A DNA stretch of 64,000 nucleotides from Comamonadaceae bacterium G21597-S1 (GCA_027214345.1 JAPWHR010000007.1:62001-126000), one strand, 5' to 3'. Shown: positions 8,960 through 17,660, counted from the stretch's first letter. The notes: a model not told the origin generated them from the sequence alone. Made by a program: numbers and translations.

Positions 8960-9871
8960 ATGAATCAGCATTTCAGCCCGACCCTGCGGCAACTGCGCGC
9001 CTTCGCCGCCGTCTACCATCTGCGCAAGCTCAGCGCGGCTGCCGAGCAGCTGTTTGTCACGCAGTCGGCGGTCAGCGTGCTGATCCGCCAGATCGAAGAA
9101 GGCCTTGGCGCGCGGCTGTTCGATCGCACCACCCGCGCGCTGCAGCCGACCCAGGCTGCGCACGAAGCCATCGTCGTGGCCGAGCGCATCCTGCGCGACG
9201 TGGATTCGCTTGGCGCGGGCTTGCGCGACCTGACCGGCCTGCGCCGCGGCCGGGTCTGCATCGCGGTCACGCCGACGCTGGCCGAGATCCTGCTGCCCAG
9301 GGTGATCCGCGCCTTCACGGCGCTGCATCCCGAGATCCACGTGGTGATCGACGACTGCGCACCGGAGCAGTTCGTCTCGCGCGTCATCGGCGAACACGTG
9401 GACTTCGGCATCGGCACGCCGGAGCGGGCCGGCGCCGACGTCGAGACACAGACACTGTTGCGCGACCACCTCAGCGTCGTATGCCAGCGCAGCCATCCAC
9501 TGGCGACCCGTCGCACCGTCCGCTGGACCGACCTGGCCGGCCATCCGGTCATCACCGTGCGCCCGGGTTACGGCATTCGTCCGCTGATCGACGGCACGGC
9601 GGCCCAGGCGGGCGTGATGCTGGACGTGGTCAACGAGGTCTCGTTCCTGTCGACCGCGCTGTGGATGACCGGCGCGGGCCTGGGCGCGTCCATCATGCCG
9701 TCGGCGTTCGCCGCGTGGTCGAACGATGCCAGCCTCGTGGTCAAGACCTTGACCTCGCCCAAGGTATCGCGGGACATTTTTGTGGTGACCAAGCGGGGAC
9801 GGTCGTTGTCACCGGCCTGCGACGGTTTTCTCGACGTGATGCGCGCGGAGTTCGGCCGCAAGCCTGCCTGA
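8960..9871 (+). CDS. LysR-family transcriptional regulator
   Basis: The 303-residue regulator has the N-terminal winged helix-turn-helix with LRAFAAVYHLRKLSAAAEQL followed by VTQSAVSVLIRQIEEGLGA and LFDRTTRAL, and a C-terminal effector domain beginning LRRGRVCIAVTPTLAEILLP. It is divergent from the Bug protein/monooxygenase pair with a palindromic box between them, so it most likely activates that pair in response to a pathway compound and represses itself. Confidence 0.88.
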   Translation: MNQHFSPTLRQLRAFAAVYHLRKLSAAAEQLFVTQSAVSVLIRQIEEGLGARLFDRTTRALQPTQAAHEAIVVAERILRDVDSLGAGLRDLTGLRRGRVCIAVTPTLAEILLPRVIRAFTALHPEIHVVIDDCAPEQFVSRVIGEHVDFGIGTPERAGADVETQTLLRDHLSVVCQRSHPLATRRTVRWTDLAGHPVITVRPGYGIRPLIDGTAAQAGVMLDVVNEVSFLSTALWMTGAGLGASIMPSAFAAWSNDASLVVKTLTSPKVSRDIFVVTKRGRSLSPACDGFLDVMRAEFGRKPA

Positions 9872-10588
9872 CCGGCGCCACCCGGAAGCGATGTCGTCGG
9901 CGGCTCGGGCTACCGACCAGCCACGACGGGACACGCCGACACCGGCAGCAGGCCCGCCGACCCTCGCCGATGCTGCGACGCGCCAAGCGCGACGCGTTCA
10001 GGCGGGACGCGTGACCTGGGGTACGGGCTCGCCCAACGCCTTCCTGCGCACGAACGGATCGGCACTGGCACTGTTCGCGCTGCTGGTCGGCCCCACGGGC
10101 TCGTTGCCGGAATCATCGCCGTCTGCGGAGCCAAGTCGGTCTTCCGTCAATTGTTCATGCCAATCCGCCTGCGCCTGTACATCGACGCTTGCATCGCGTG
10201 ACTCGCGCACGCCCGCGCGCAAAGACCGGGCCGCGGGGCCAGATACCCTTGCCGCTCCGCTTGTGCTGGATTTCGTCATCGTTGTCCATCCTTTCTCTGT
10301 CTCGCCGTGCAGGCGCCGGGCTTGCCAACACCGCGCATGTGCGAGGAAGGCCGGCGCCGCACATGGCATCGCGAGCTGCCGCAGCCAAGGCGTGGTCGGC
10401 GCCAACCGGAAGAACATTGTTGCGCGCATGTGATTGTGCGGTCCACCCGACAGGCTGCTGCTTGCGTGTAGGAGAACGACGTACGTGCCTCGGGGATTGC
10501 AGTTCGGCTGCTTCGTGACGGATGCCGTTGCCTTGAGTCTTCTCGCCCTGAGTCGTCACGTTGCAGCACGACGGGCCACCGAAAACAA
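9872..10588. other. non-coding stretch after the LysR gene
   Basis: No reading frame here has family resemblance and a good start. A 93-codon minus-strand frame at 9998-10279 is the best of several weak candidates. I see no repeats. Confidence 0.4.
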
Positions 10589-10622
10589 AAAAGCCCCGAA
10601 ACACCTTGTTTTCGGGGCTTTT
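10589..10622. terminator. bidirectional rho-independent terminator
   Basis: AAAAGCCCCGAAA and TTTCGGGGCTTTT form a perfect 13-bp stem with an 8-nt loop. An A-rich run lies to the left and T-residues to the right, so it can stop transcription from either side. It sits 35 bp from the tRNA-Asp remnant and was probably that tRNA's terminator. Confidence 0.8.
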
Positions 10623-10656
10623 GCGGGCCTGTATCGAACGACACAAAACCATTTTT

Positions 10657-10670
10657 TGGCGGAGTGGACG
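10657..10670 (-). other. tRNA-Asp 3'-end remnant, probable attachment site of the element
   Basis: Read on the minus strand the 14 bases are CGTCCACTCCGCCA, the acceptor-stem 3' half and CCA end of betaproteobacterial tRNA-Asp(GUC) as I know it. The rest of the tRNA is absent: the T-arm side is replaced by unrelated sequence leading to the integrase gene 160 bp away. This is how the distal junction of a tRNA-integrated element looks; the intact tRNA should be at the other end, outside the window. Confidence 0.55.
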
Positions 10671-10802
10671 TCCCCGTCTCGATCATCCCAAGTCGTATCG
10701 TGATGTCCCAGAATGATTTCTAAGTTATTGTTAATGCTAAGTTTTTTGGAAACGATGGCATCAGGTCATTTCAGTGAGTATCATCACGTTCCTAATATTT
10801 TT

Positions 10803-10823
10803 GTAGGGTATTATGTAGGGTAT
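10803..10823 (+). promoter_or_regulatory. tandem GTAGGGTAT direct repeats before the integrase gene
   Basis: Two exact copies of GTAGGGTAT at 10803-10811 and 10815-10823 have a 12-bp period and end 5 bp before the integrase ATG. Similar G-T-rich direct repeats are common before P4-type integrase genes. They may be arm-type recombinase sites or an autoregulatory operator. Confidence 0.5.
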
Positions 10824-10828
10824 CTGAA

Positions 10829-12055
10829 ATGCCGAAGAAAGCAAATGAACTCGGACCACTTGCAGTCAAGGCTTTGACAAGGCCGGGACTGCACGCCGTT
10901 GGAGGTGTCGCCGGGCTGCACCTCCAAGTGTCCGCGAGCGGCGCGCGCAGTTGGGTATTGAAGGCCACGATTGGCAGTCGGCGGCGCGAAATGGGCCTGG
11001 GGGGTTACCCAGACATCACACTCGCAGGCGCGCGAGAAGCGGCCAGGACGGCCCGTGCGACCATCCGAGCGGGCGTTGACCCAATCGATCAAGCCCGCGC
11101 CGTCCAGAGCACCTTACGCGCAAAAAATTCGAATGACGTGACCTTCCGGGACGCAGCCGCCAAATACATCAAGGCGCAGCAAGCGGGATGGAAAAGCGAC
11201 AAGCACAAGCAGCAATGGGAGAACACGTTAGCCACCTATGCAGATCCCGTTATCGGATCGCTGCTCGTGAATGACATCACGCCGGCGCATGTGTTGAACA
11301 TCCTGGAGCCCATTTGGACGAAAAAGACCGAAACCGCAAGCCGGGTGCGCAGCCGCATCGAATTGGTGCTGGATTGGGCCAAAGGGCGCGGATACCGCTC
11401 CGGTGACAATCCCGCGGCGTGGAGGGGCAACCTGGCCACGCAATTGCCGAAGGCCACACAGATCAAGGTCGTTGCACACCATCGGGCCTTGCCGGCAAAG
11501 CACATGCACAGCTTCATGATGGCACTGCGCAATAGGGAAGGCATGGCGGCCCGTGCGCTTGAGTTTGTCATCCTTACGGCCACCCGCTCTGGAGAAGTTC
11601 GAGGTGCTACGTGGTCAGAGTTCGACCTGCAGGAAAAGGTCTGGACGATACCGGCGACGCGCATGAAGGCGAAGCGTGAGCATCGAGTGCCACTCTCCAG
11701 GTCGGCGATTCGAGTCCTTGAAAATCTTCCGAAACAGCGCGACGAACTGGTATTCGCCGCCACGGAAGGCAAGCCCCTGTCTGACATGACGTTGACGGCG
11801 GTACTAAGGCGTATGGGAGTCGACGTGGTACCGCACGGGTTCCGGTCCACTTTTCGAGACTGGGCCGGCGAGACAACCGGCTACGCGCGCGAAGTCATCG
11901 AGCACGCATTGGCGCACGGCATCAAAGACAAGGCCGAAGCGGCGTACGCACGCGGAACCCTGTTCGACAAGCGGCGTGACCTGATGACTGACTGGGCGCG
12001 GTTCATTGACACAGCGCACGCGACCTGCGACGTGCACCTGACAGTTAACAAGTAG
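10829..12055 (+). CDS. P4-type tyrosine recombinase/integrase
   Basis: The 408-residue integrase has an N-terminal DUF4102 arm-binding domain (GLHLQVSASGARSWVLKATI), a SAM-like core-binding domain (about residues 105-190) and a C-terminal catalytic domain. Catalytic residues seen are Arg in TATRSGEVRGATW, the H-x-x-R box HGFRSTFRDW, His in IEHALAHG and the probable nucleophile Tyr in AYARGTLFDKRR. The tRNA-Asp remnant 160 bp upstream fits P4-type tRNA targeting. The protein marks the left border of the element and would catalyse its integration and excision. Confidence 0.92.
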   Translation: MPKKANELGPLAVKALTRPGLHAVGGVAGLHLQVSASGARSWVLKATIGSRRREMGLGGYPDITLAGAREAARTARATIRAGVDPIDQARAVQSTLRAKNSNDVTFRDAAAKYIKAQQAGWKSDKHKQQWENTLATYADPVIGSLLVNDITPAHVLNILEPIWTKKTETASRVRSRIELVLDWAKGRGYRSGDNPAAWRGNLATQLPKATQIKVVAHHRALPAKHMHSFMMALRNREGMAARALEFVILTATRSGEVRGATWSEFDLQEKVWTIPATRMKAKREHRVPLSRSAIRVLENLPKQRDELVFAATEGKPLSDMTLTAVLRRMGVDVVPHGFRSTFRDWAGETTGYAREVIEHALAHGIKDKAEAAYARGTLFDKRRDLMTDWARFIDTAHATCDVHLTVNK

Positions 12056-12059
12056 GGAT

Positions 12060-12317
12060 GAATCCGACAGGAGCCAACACCAGGGCGGCATCATGAAGAT
12101 CCTGGAGCGTGAGCCGGTCCCGGTGATCCCGATGGCCCTGACGAACCTGTGGGGATCATTCTTCAGCCGCATCGAGCAAGGCAAAGCCATGGTGCGACCG
12201 TTCCGGCGCGGAATCTTCAACCGTGTCGGACTGCAGGTCGGACCTCTGCTGCCTGCCCACGAGGTGCAGCCGGACGTGCTGCAAGCCCGCGTGGCCGGAC
12301 TGCTAGCCCGTGCCTGA
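12060..12317 (+). pseudogene. 3' fragment of an acyltransferase gene
   Basis: The frame reads IMKILEREPVPVIPMALTN, then LWGSFFSR, PFRRGIFNRVGLQVG and a helical tail, the C-terminal part of the 1-acyl-glycerol-phosphate acyltransferase domain of LplT-Aas/PlsC-like proteins. The catalytic N-terminal half with its HX4D box is absent, and the fragment begins almost directly after the integrase stop. It looks like the remains of a gene broken by insertion or deletion. An ATG at 12093 lies inside the conserved region and is not a true start. Confidence 0.65.
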
Positions 12318-12550
12318 CCCCCATGAGCTGCGAGCGACAAATACATTGACACGCACCAGACACACACTTTCACAGCTGCCCATTTGATTCCAGTCAGCAG
12401 ACATTCGTGGCCTTCAGCTACGTGCCCTAAGCTGAAGTTCGCCCGCTGCCCAACCGGTCATTCAACACTTGTCTTGGGCGGCATCGTCCAGCAAGCGAAG
12501 CATGCTGGACGATGCGCGGTCGAAAGTAAGTAACGCTGGGCGTCACATGA

Positions 12551-13252
12551 CTACTTTGGCAGCGCGCGTCGAGCATCGCGCCGCTCCTTCGCTAGGCGTA
12601 AGCGCTCGGGTTCTGTGTAGATGCGTTCGAGAAGTGCGACTGAGAAGTCGAGCAGGTCAGATGCATCCGCTTCTGAAAGGTTGCCGGCATGTGCTCCATC
12701 ATTCCCATCTTCCTTGATACACGACGAAAGCTCCTTGAGAGATTCAGGAAGACGCCCACTCTCAAACAGCCAAGGTAGTCGCAGCCCAAGGTCGCGCCGC
12801 ATCTTGGCATTGAGGCCGGGCACATCTTCGGTAGGCAGCATTGACCGAGTCGCCATTTCAACGCAAAGCCTAAACATTGTGCCGGCAGCGTTGTAGCAAC
12901 CCACTGCCACGCATGTCGCACCCTCGGCGAATATGGCCTCAATTTCCTTCGGGAGAGACGCCGGTGGCGCGATGGATGCGCCGTCTTTTAGGCTGATGTG
13001 GCCTTTGACTTCAACATACTTGTTCAGTGCACCTTCGACTTTGAGCAGGCCGACCTTGTGGACGTACTTGTAGTCCGCGTTCACACTTTCGCTAAGTACA
13101 AATATTGACGTGCGCCCGCAGTGACGGCAAACACCGAATGCCTCGTACCAATTCTGCCACCCATAGTCGATGCGATAAGGTTGCGCGGCACAAACGTCTA
13201 GGGTGATGTGACGTGAGCCACAACGGGGACAGTTTGCAACTAGTTCTGCCAT
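12551..13252 (-). CDS. DUF4145-type protein with N-terminal zinc ribbon
   Basis: The 233-residue protein starts MAELVANCPRCGS and has a second Cys pair, CRHCG, about 35 residues on, forming a likely zinc ribbon. The C-terminal half has the DUF4145 pattern: a helix CVAVGCYNAAGTMFRLCVE, MRRDLGLRLPWL, and GNDGAHAG, a HEPN-like G-N-x-x-A-H motif. The ATG at 13252 has a GGAGGAA ribosome site and excludes a longer frame starting at 13294. HEPN-fold proteins are often RNases or their partners; a role here is inference. It is the first gene of the repeat-separated array. Confidence 0.75.
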   Translation of the reverse strand: MAELVANCPRCGSRHITLDVCAAQPYRIDYGWQNWYEAFGVCRHCGRTSIFVLSESVNADYKYVHKVGLLKVEGALNKYVEVKGHISLKDGASIAPPASLPKEIEAIFAEGATCVAVGCYNAAGTMFRLCVEMATRSMLPTEDVPGLNAKMRRDLGLRLPWLFESGRLPESLKELSSCIKEDGNDGAHAGNLSEADASDLLDFSVALLERIYTEPERLRLAKERRDARRALPK

Positions 13253-13450
13253 CAATTCCTCCCCATAAATCCGAATGTGATTGTCGACGACCAATGCGAC
13301 ACTTGCGTCGATATTCGGATGATAGTCAGAGAGAAGGGGGCATCACTAAAAGATGCCCGATTGCCCGTGAACTCGTGGCCCTGAAACGCACTCTCTCTGT
13401 CGTTTAAAGTAGGGGCTTCTGAAGCTCGTAAACTGTAGCCATCCCGCACG

Positions 13451-13481
13451 GTATGACCGCTGCTGGTCGAAACGAGCTCAC
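13451..13481 (+). repeat. array repeat copy 1 (TGGTCGA type)
   Basis: The copy reads GACCGCTGCTGGTCGA with the invariant core at 13464-13470. It lies 60 bp downstream of the stop of the following minus-strand gene. Confidence 0.7.
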
Positions 13482-13541
13482 AGAGCTGTCGACGAAGCCC
13501 GGGTCGATTCAGCAATTGTTCGCGCCCAAACTACACACCAA

Positions 13542-14654
13542 CTACCTTGCGGGAGCGGCGGCAATGATGAGCGCAGCCAACTCAGCAAATTGACCGGCAT
13601 CTACGGTGTTGCGCTTGTACCAAAGTCTGCTGTTGTTGACCCGATGGACAACGACGATGTCCCGCACCCGGTCAATCAACATGAACTGCCCGCCAAACCC
13701 GTCAGCAAAGACCAGTTGATTTGCCGAAAGGCGCCAGGACGGAAACGCCACATGGGGAATCCACCACATGTAGCCGTACCCATTGCCTCCCCCCGCGGCG
13801 CTGTACGAAGTCGTGCTTTCGCGCAACCAGGCTGGCGACACAATCTGACGGTCGTTCCACTGACCATCGCGGCTCACCAATAACCCGATGCGCGCAAGGT
13901 CCCGCGCGGAAAGGTACATCACATATGCGGGATGGTCGGAACTGCGTTCGTATTCGAGCTCCGTGTCCTTCTGATACCGGAAATCCTGAAACTGCAGTGG
14001 AATTGCGAGTTCGGAGTTCAATGCCTCGAAGACGTTCTTCCCGGTGCGGCGCTGAAATATGGTGCCCAGGGCATTGAAATCCCAGTTGTTGTAGTACCAG
14101 CGTTGTCCCGGAGCACGGCTTCCACGTTCAGGACGCAATTTTTTCGCATTCGGTGTTTCATATGCGGCGTCGTGGTACACGCCTGAGCGCGCCTGCATAA
14201 GCTGCCTGACGGTTGCTGAACGTTCAACGTCGGAGAGGCCTCCCTTGTCGGTAATGTCGAGTTCGGCCAGCGTCTGATTCAGGTCGATGGTTCCTCGGTC
14301 GACGTAGATGCCATAAAGAACACTCAGCACGCTCTTTCGAATCGACGCCAGGTTCATTGGTTTGCTGATGTCGCCATACGCATGCACCAGCCTGCCTTGA
14401 TGAACAACCAAGTATGCATCAGACTTGGCGGAGCTTGCGTAGGCATCGGCGAGCTTGAGCTTCTCTTGCGACCACCCGCCTGCAGGGGCGGCGGTGGGCA
14501 TATTCCAGGTAGCGCCGGGATAGACCGGCTCGCCATGAGCAAATGACGCAGCAGCGAGACAGAGAGCAAGCAGCGCCCCCGCAAACGACCACCGACGGAA
14601 TTCCAGCGCACCAGTGGAACAGTCATCCAGTCCATTACAAGTTCTTGGTATCAC
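13542..14654 (-). CDS. serine hydrolase of the beta-lactamase/class C family
   Basis: The 370-residue protein has an export signal around RRWSFAGALLALCLAAASFA and a penicillin-binding-fold hydrolase domain. The nucleophile motif S-x-x-K is SIRKS in NLASIRKSVLSVLYG, and the Tyr motif is in WYYNNWDFNALG. A C-terminal GYMWWIPH and GFGGQFMLID stand where the third box lies. Likely reactions are hydrolysis of esters, peptides or beta-lactams. It starts at a GTG with no strong ribosome site. The gene sits between two array repeats. Confidence 0.82.
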   Translation of the reverse strand: MIPRTCNGLDDCSTGALEFRRWSFAGALLALCLAAASFAHGEPVYPGATWNMPTAAPAGGWSQEKLKLADAYASSAKSDAYLVVHQGRLVHAYGDISKPMNLASIRKSVLSVLYGIYVDRGTIDLNQTLAELDITDKGGLSDVERSATVRQLMQARSGVYHDAAYETPNAKKLRPERGSRAPGQRWYYNNWDFNALGTIFQRRTGKNVFEALNSELAIPLQFQDFRYQKDTELEYERSSDHPAYVMYLSARDLARIGLLVSRDGQWNDRQIVSPAWLRESTTSYSAAGGGNGYGYMWWIPHVAFPSWRLSANQLVFADGFGGQFMLIDRVRDIVVVHRVNNSRLWYKRNTVDAGQFAELAALIIAAAPAR

Positions 14655-14705
14655 TGCTGAAGTACCCGTTCATCGGCCCGGAAAATCTAGAACAAGCATA
14701 GAGGT

Positions 14706-14738
14706 GCAACGGCTGCTGTTGGTCGGATGCTGCTGAGC
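14706..14738 (+). repeat. array repeat copy 2 (TGGTCGG type)
   Basis: The copy reads GGCTGCTGTTGGTCGG with its core at 14720-14726. It lies between the hydrolase start and the OGFr-like gene. Confidence 0.65.
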
Positions 14739-14859
14739 GCAGGCAAATGGACGCGAACGATTACTCGGCCAATTTGTGGACTTGTTTGACGATGGCTTGC
14801 GCTTGGCAATTCGCCCCGATTAAGAGCCTGGCTGGCTGGGTATAAGTTGGTTGGCGCGC

Positions 14860-15369
14860 CTATTGATGTGGCAGAGCCTCGCTCCAATATTTCAATGCTG
14901 TCTTGTCGATGCCGCAGTCAGGCTCCGACCTGCAAAGTGCAAGCAATGCCGACTGAAACGCCTTGGCTTCAATGTTTAGGTCGAGTGCGTTCAAGCACTT
15001 CAGAATGCGAGTGATTCGCAAGCTATTGTGGGTATTTTCCGTGAACCAGTTCAATTTGCGTTCTGCCCAGTTTGGACCCTTCACTATCCCGCCAACGGTC
15101 AGCTTCAATCCATAAAAAGACAAGATGCGTATCAGAGCGGCGCGCAGGTGGTTTCTAAGCAGTTCGTCCGACTTGAACGCATCAACGGTTTCCTTGTCGA
15201 GTGTGGGCGCGTCAGGGGTCACATGGCTGTATTCCTTGGTAGGAAATAGCCATTGAATGTAGTTGTGACAGACCTCTAACCAATGGTCATCCTGCTTGAG
15301 AATCTCAGCAAGCATTCGCCCATGACTGTCTGGGTGACTGCCGTAATAGAACGCAAGTAATTTGTTCAT
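14860..15369 (-). CDS. opioid growth factor receptor (OGFr)-like domain protein
   Basis: The 169-residue protein consists of one domain whose opening matches the conserved region of the OGFr_N family: FYYGSHPDSHGRMLAEIL, then a D-D-H-W-L-E helix, CHNYIQWLFPTKE, and LRAALIRILSFYGLKL. Bacterial members are short, lack the animal repeat region and have no known function. It has no signal peptide or membrane segment. It is a single-gene unit of the array. Confidence 0.75.
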   Translation of the reverse strand: MNKLLAFYYGSHPDSHGRMLAEILKQDDHWLEVCHNYIQWLFPTKEYSHVTPDAPTLDKETVDAFKSDELLRNHLRAALIRILSFYGLKLTVGGIVKGPNWAERKLNWFTENTHNSLRITRILKCLNALDLNIEAKAFQSALLALCRSEPDCGIDKTALKYWSEALPHQ

Positions 15370-15690
15370 CGCGGGGGCTTTCGGATGTATTCCCTCAGCA
15401 ATCCCAGTCGGCTGTTCTCAAAAATATCAGCAAACGCAATGCGCATGTAGACGCAACGGTATGCATTGGGCCGATGAAGCATATTTCGGGCGCCTAAATG
15501 CTCTCATGCTTCAACAGATGATATGTGGAAACTGGAACTGCATCCATTTCGCTTTCAACTTGGTCAGGGCAAGGTCAACGCCATGAATGGACCTGCGGAT
15601 GTCCGCTTTTGAGCGTGCCATTGGACGTCAGGTATTGGTCGGTTGTCGTTGACCGCCTTGTGCCCGAACACGAGCCGTCGAAATCCGATA
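15370..15690. other. non-coding gap holding an array repeat
   Basis: No supported gene is present. It contains array repeat copy 3 and a related GATGTCCGCTTTTGAGC stretch at about 15598-15614. Confidence 0.5.
15623..15655 (+). repeat. array repeat copy 3 (TGGTCGG type)
   Basis: The copy reads GACGTCAGGTATTGGTCGG with its core at 15636-15642. It lies 36 bp from the stop of the next minus-strand gene. Confidence 0.65.
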
Positions 15691-16248
15691 TCAGTCTTCA
15701 CGTATACAGTTATTGCAGATTGCATCCATCTTCGTCCGAAAGTTCTCCCACAATGCAGGGTCTTTTGCGAGATTTATGGCGTAGGCTTCCACCGCTTTTT
15801 GTAGAAGCACGATGAATCGCTTTGCATTGATGGAATGACTGGTTGCATCAAGCAGCGGGCCACTGCGGCGAATCCGCCAGCCTTTACAGGTCTCAGCCTG
15901 ATGCAAAATGCCGCAACGGATGTCCCTGTAGAACCAATCGCCTCCTCGGCCTAACGCTTCGAGTCCCGTGGGGCGGGTAAAGAAATTGCGGAAAATCGCA
16001 CGAGAGCAGCCCTGAGAAGTAGCCTTGCCTTCATAGAAGCACTCCAGCGTCTCGATGACAAGACATCCGACGGCCACAAGTGTGAATCCATGTCTTTTGG
16101 GCGCGCCCACTGTGGGCTCAAAATACCGCTCATAGAATCGTTCCACGATGAACCGCCCGGACGCTACTCGGTCGCCCGCAGCCTCCAGTTCGCGGTATTT
16201 CGCGACAGTGACGGTCTTGGTGAGGTAAGTTGCCTCGGGTTGCAACAT
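15691..16248 (-). CDS. uncharacterised protein with a HEPN-like R-x4-H motif
   Basis: The 185-residue soluble, helix-rich protein is not one I recognise as a named family. The stretch DWFYRDIRCGILHQAE contains R-C-G-I-L-H, the R-x4-H arrangement typical of HEPN ribonuclease and accessory domains, preceded by a helix FTLVAVGCLVIETLECFYEG. The context of other HEPN-like genes makes an RNA-targeting or toxin-like role plausible, but that is inference. It starts at an ATG at 16248 inside the array. Confidence 0.6.
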   Translation of the reverse strand: MLQPEATYLTKTVTVAKYRELEAAGDRVASGRFIVERFYERYFEPTVGAPKRHGFTLVAVGCLVIETLECFYEGKATSQGCSRAIFRNFFTRPTGLEALGRGGDWFYRDIRCGILHQAETCKGWRIRRSGPLLDATSHSINAKRFIVLLQKAVEAYAINLAKDPALWENFRTKMDAICNNCIRED

Positions 16249-16360
16249 GCTTATGTACTCCTGAGGGCTACAGACACGGGGCCAGCGTCAAGGTGATGGA
16301 TTCTGTTCGGGCGGATACTTCCCCGATTTCGGCCGTCGGGTTGCGGTGACCACTTGATTT

Positions 16361-16393
16361 GCCCGTCCGCTCTTGGTCGGTAGGCGCTCATTT
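16361..16393 (+). repeat. array repeat copy 4 (TGGTCGG type)
   Basis: The copy reads CCGTCCGCTCTTGGTCGG with its core at 16374-16380, between two minus-strand genes. Confidence 0.7.
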
Positions 16394-16470
16394 TTGACCA
16401 GCAATATTGCTGTCAATTGAACAGGCTGAGATGACCGTCGCGCATGGCATGTGCGGCAAAACTCGGAGGG

Positions 16471-16944
16471 TCAGTTCGCATCCCGTTCAGAGGGTTTAGC
16501 GGCCGGCAAAGGCACCTCTAAGGCAACGCGGCCCAAGTGTTTGACTACCAGTATGCATACCCGCAAAACCAATTGAGCCTGACTTTCCTGCACGCGCATA
16601 CCTGCATGCACCGCCTTGTTCCGGATTGATACAACTGTCTTGTATTCGGACCAGAAGTGGGCCTGGCTCACTCGGTCATTGGTCAGAGCGGTATAAAGGT
16701 TTCGGACTTTGTCATTCGCCAGGTTGTAACTTGGTAGGAGGTCTTCTATCGCAGACTCCAGGTGCATAACCGGTTGATGTTTGAAGTACGCGCGAAGTAC
16801 ACGCTCAACGGAAATTTCACAGGCCATTTGCGAAGTGACAACGGACACTTCATAGCGACCTCTTTCAATCATCTCGCCCGCTGTTTCAAGCAGTTGCGCC
16901 GGATAATCGCGTTCAGCAATGATGTGTGCAGCAGGGTGGACCAT
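16471..16944 (-). CDS. HEPN-domain-like protein
   Basis: The 157-residue helical protein carries SIRNKAVHAGMRV near residue 107, the canonical R-N-x-x-x-H motif of HEPN domains, after a long N-terminal helix pair (MIERGRYEVSVVTSQMACEI). HEPN proteins often form toxin-antitoxin pairs with nucleotidyltransferases, but no such partner is adjacent. It may act alone as a nuclease or be a remnant of a two-gene module. Confidence 0.65.
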   Translation of the reverse strand: MVHPAAHIIAERDYPAQLLETAGEMIERGRYEVSVVTSQMACEISVERVLRAYFKHQPVMHLESAIEDLLPSYNLANDKVRNLYTALTNDRVSQAHFWSEYKTVVSIRNKAVHAGMRVQESQAQLVLRVCILVVKHLGRVALEVPLPAAKPSERDAN

Positions 16945-17019
16945 TTCGACTATTACAACCTATGTCACGACTGAAAATATTCATTTGCTGGACATAGTGC
17001 GTGATTTGAATTGGCACTG

Positions 17020-17053
17020 CAATGCCCGAAAATGGTCGTGTGTCGCCCGCTCA
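17020..17053 (+). repeat. array repeat copy 5 (TGGTCGT variant)
   Basis: The copy reads ATGCCCGAAAATGGTCGT with its core at 17033-17038. It has the same spacing to the next stop codon as other copies, but is more degenerate. Confidence 0.5.
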
Positions 17054-17103
17054 CAATTTGCCGAAACAATCACTGAACGGTGGCACCCCGCGTCACCAAA
17101 GGA

Positions 17104-17469
17104 TTAGTCCACAGTTTTGCTCGCCCCCTGGTTGTCCAAATACTGCTCCGACAACGGCCGCCTGTCGTGGGGAAACTCGACCAAAGCGGCACGGGCCAAG
17201 TGCTCGAATACTGCGGGGGTTCGACTGGTGAACTTGCCCGCCTTATAAGCGTTTAGCACCAGTTCGAGTCTTCGCTGAACAAGCCTGTTGCTATTGGTTC
17301 GAAACCGTCCATCCTCTTCCTTCAAGTCCTCACAGTACTTCTGATGACCGGCCACGGTTTCAGGCTTCTCGAAGTGATGAAGTACCGAGAAAGCAGAGTC
17401 CGGAAACCCGAGGGTCAATAGTTCTCGTAAAAGTGCCAAAGTACGTGAGGGGTTGTCGAAGTTCGGCAT
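17104..17469 (-). CDS. uncharacterised 121-residue protein
   Basis: I do not recognise this short soluble protein. It is charged and mostly helical, opening MPNFDNPSRTLALLRELL, with no cysteine cluster, signal peptide or membrane segment. Support for coding comes from its place in the array: one frame between two repeats, on the same strand as most of its neighbours, with an ATG start. Confidence 0.5.
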   Translation of the reverse strand: MPNFDNPSRTLALLRELLTLGFPDSAFSVLHHFEKPETVAGHQKYCEDLKEEDGRFRTNSNRLVQRRLELVLNAYKAGKFTSRTPAVFEHLARAALVEFPHDRRPLSEQYLDNQGASKTVD

Positions 17470-17524
17470 CCTGTGATTTTCGCGCTCGAAGGGCTTTTCA
17501 GCAACTGTCTCGGAACCGGGTCAA

Positions 17525-17557
17525 TGAACGTCTGCTGTTGGTCGAATGTCGTCGACC
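17525..17557 (+). repeat. array repeat copy 6 (TGGTCGA type)
   Basis: The copy reads GAACGTCTGCTGTTGGTCGA with its core at 17539-17545. It lies between the 121-residue gene and the NYN gene. Confidence 0.7.
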
Positions 17558-17660
17558 TGGGGAGGTACCCAAAACGGTCACCGTAGAAAGCGCAGTCGCC
17601 GTTAGACTTAGTCGGCATAGCCTCCACGAATCCCGAGGCCGTTCAAAAAGGAGATGGTTC

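Noticed and set aside
9998-10279. A 93-codon minus-strand frame with AAAGGA before its ATG
   Set aside because: The product is low-complexity (Ser/Ala/Asp-rich) without any family resemblance, and competing frames overlap it on both strands. It could be a real small gene but I cannot support it.
10657-10730. A complete tRNA-Asp gene on the minus strand
   Set aside because: Only the last 14 bases match; the T-arm, anticodon and D-arm are absent, so it is a remnant and not a gene.
12500-12525. A tenth array repeat before the DUF4145 gene (GATGCGCGGTCGAAAG)
   Set aside because: It keeps only GGTCGA and lacks the left part and the T of the core, so it is too weak to count.
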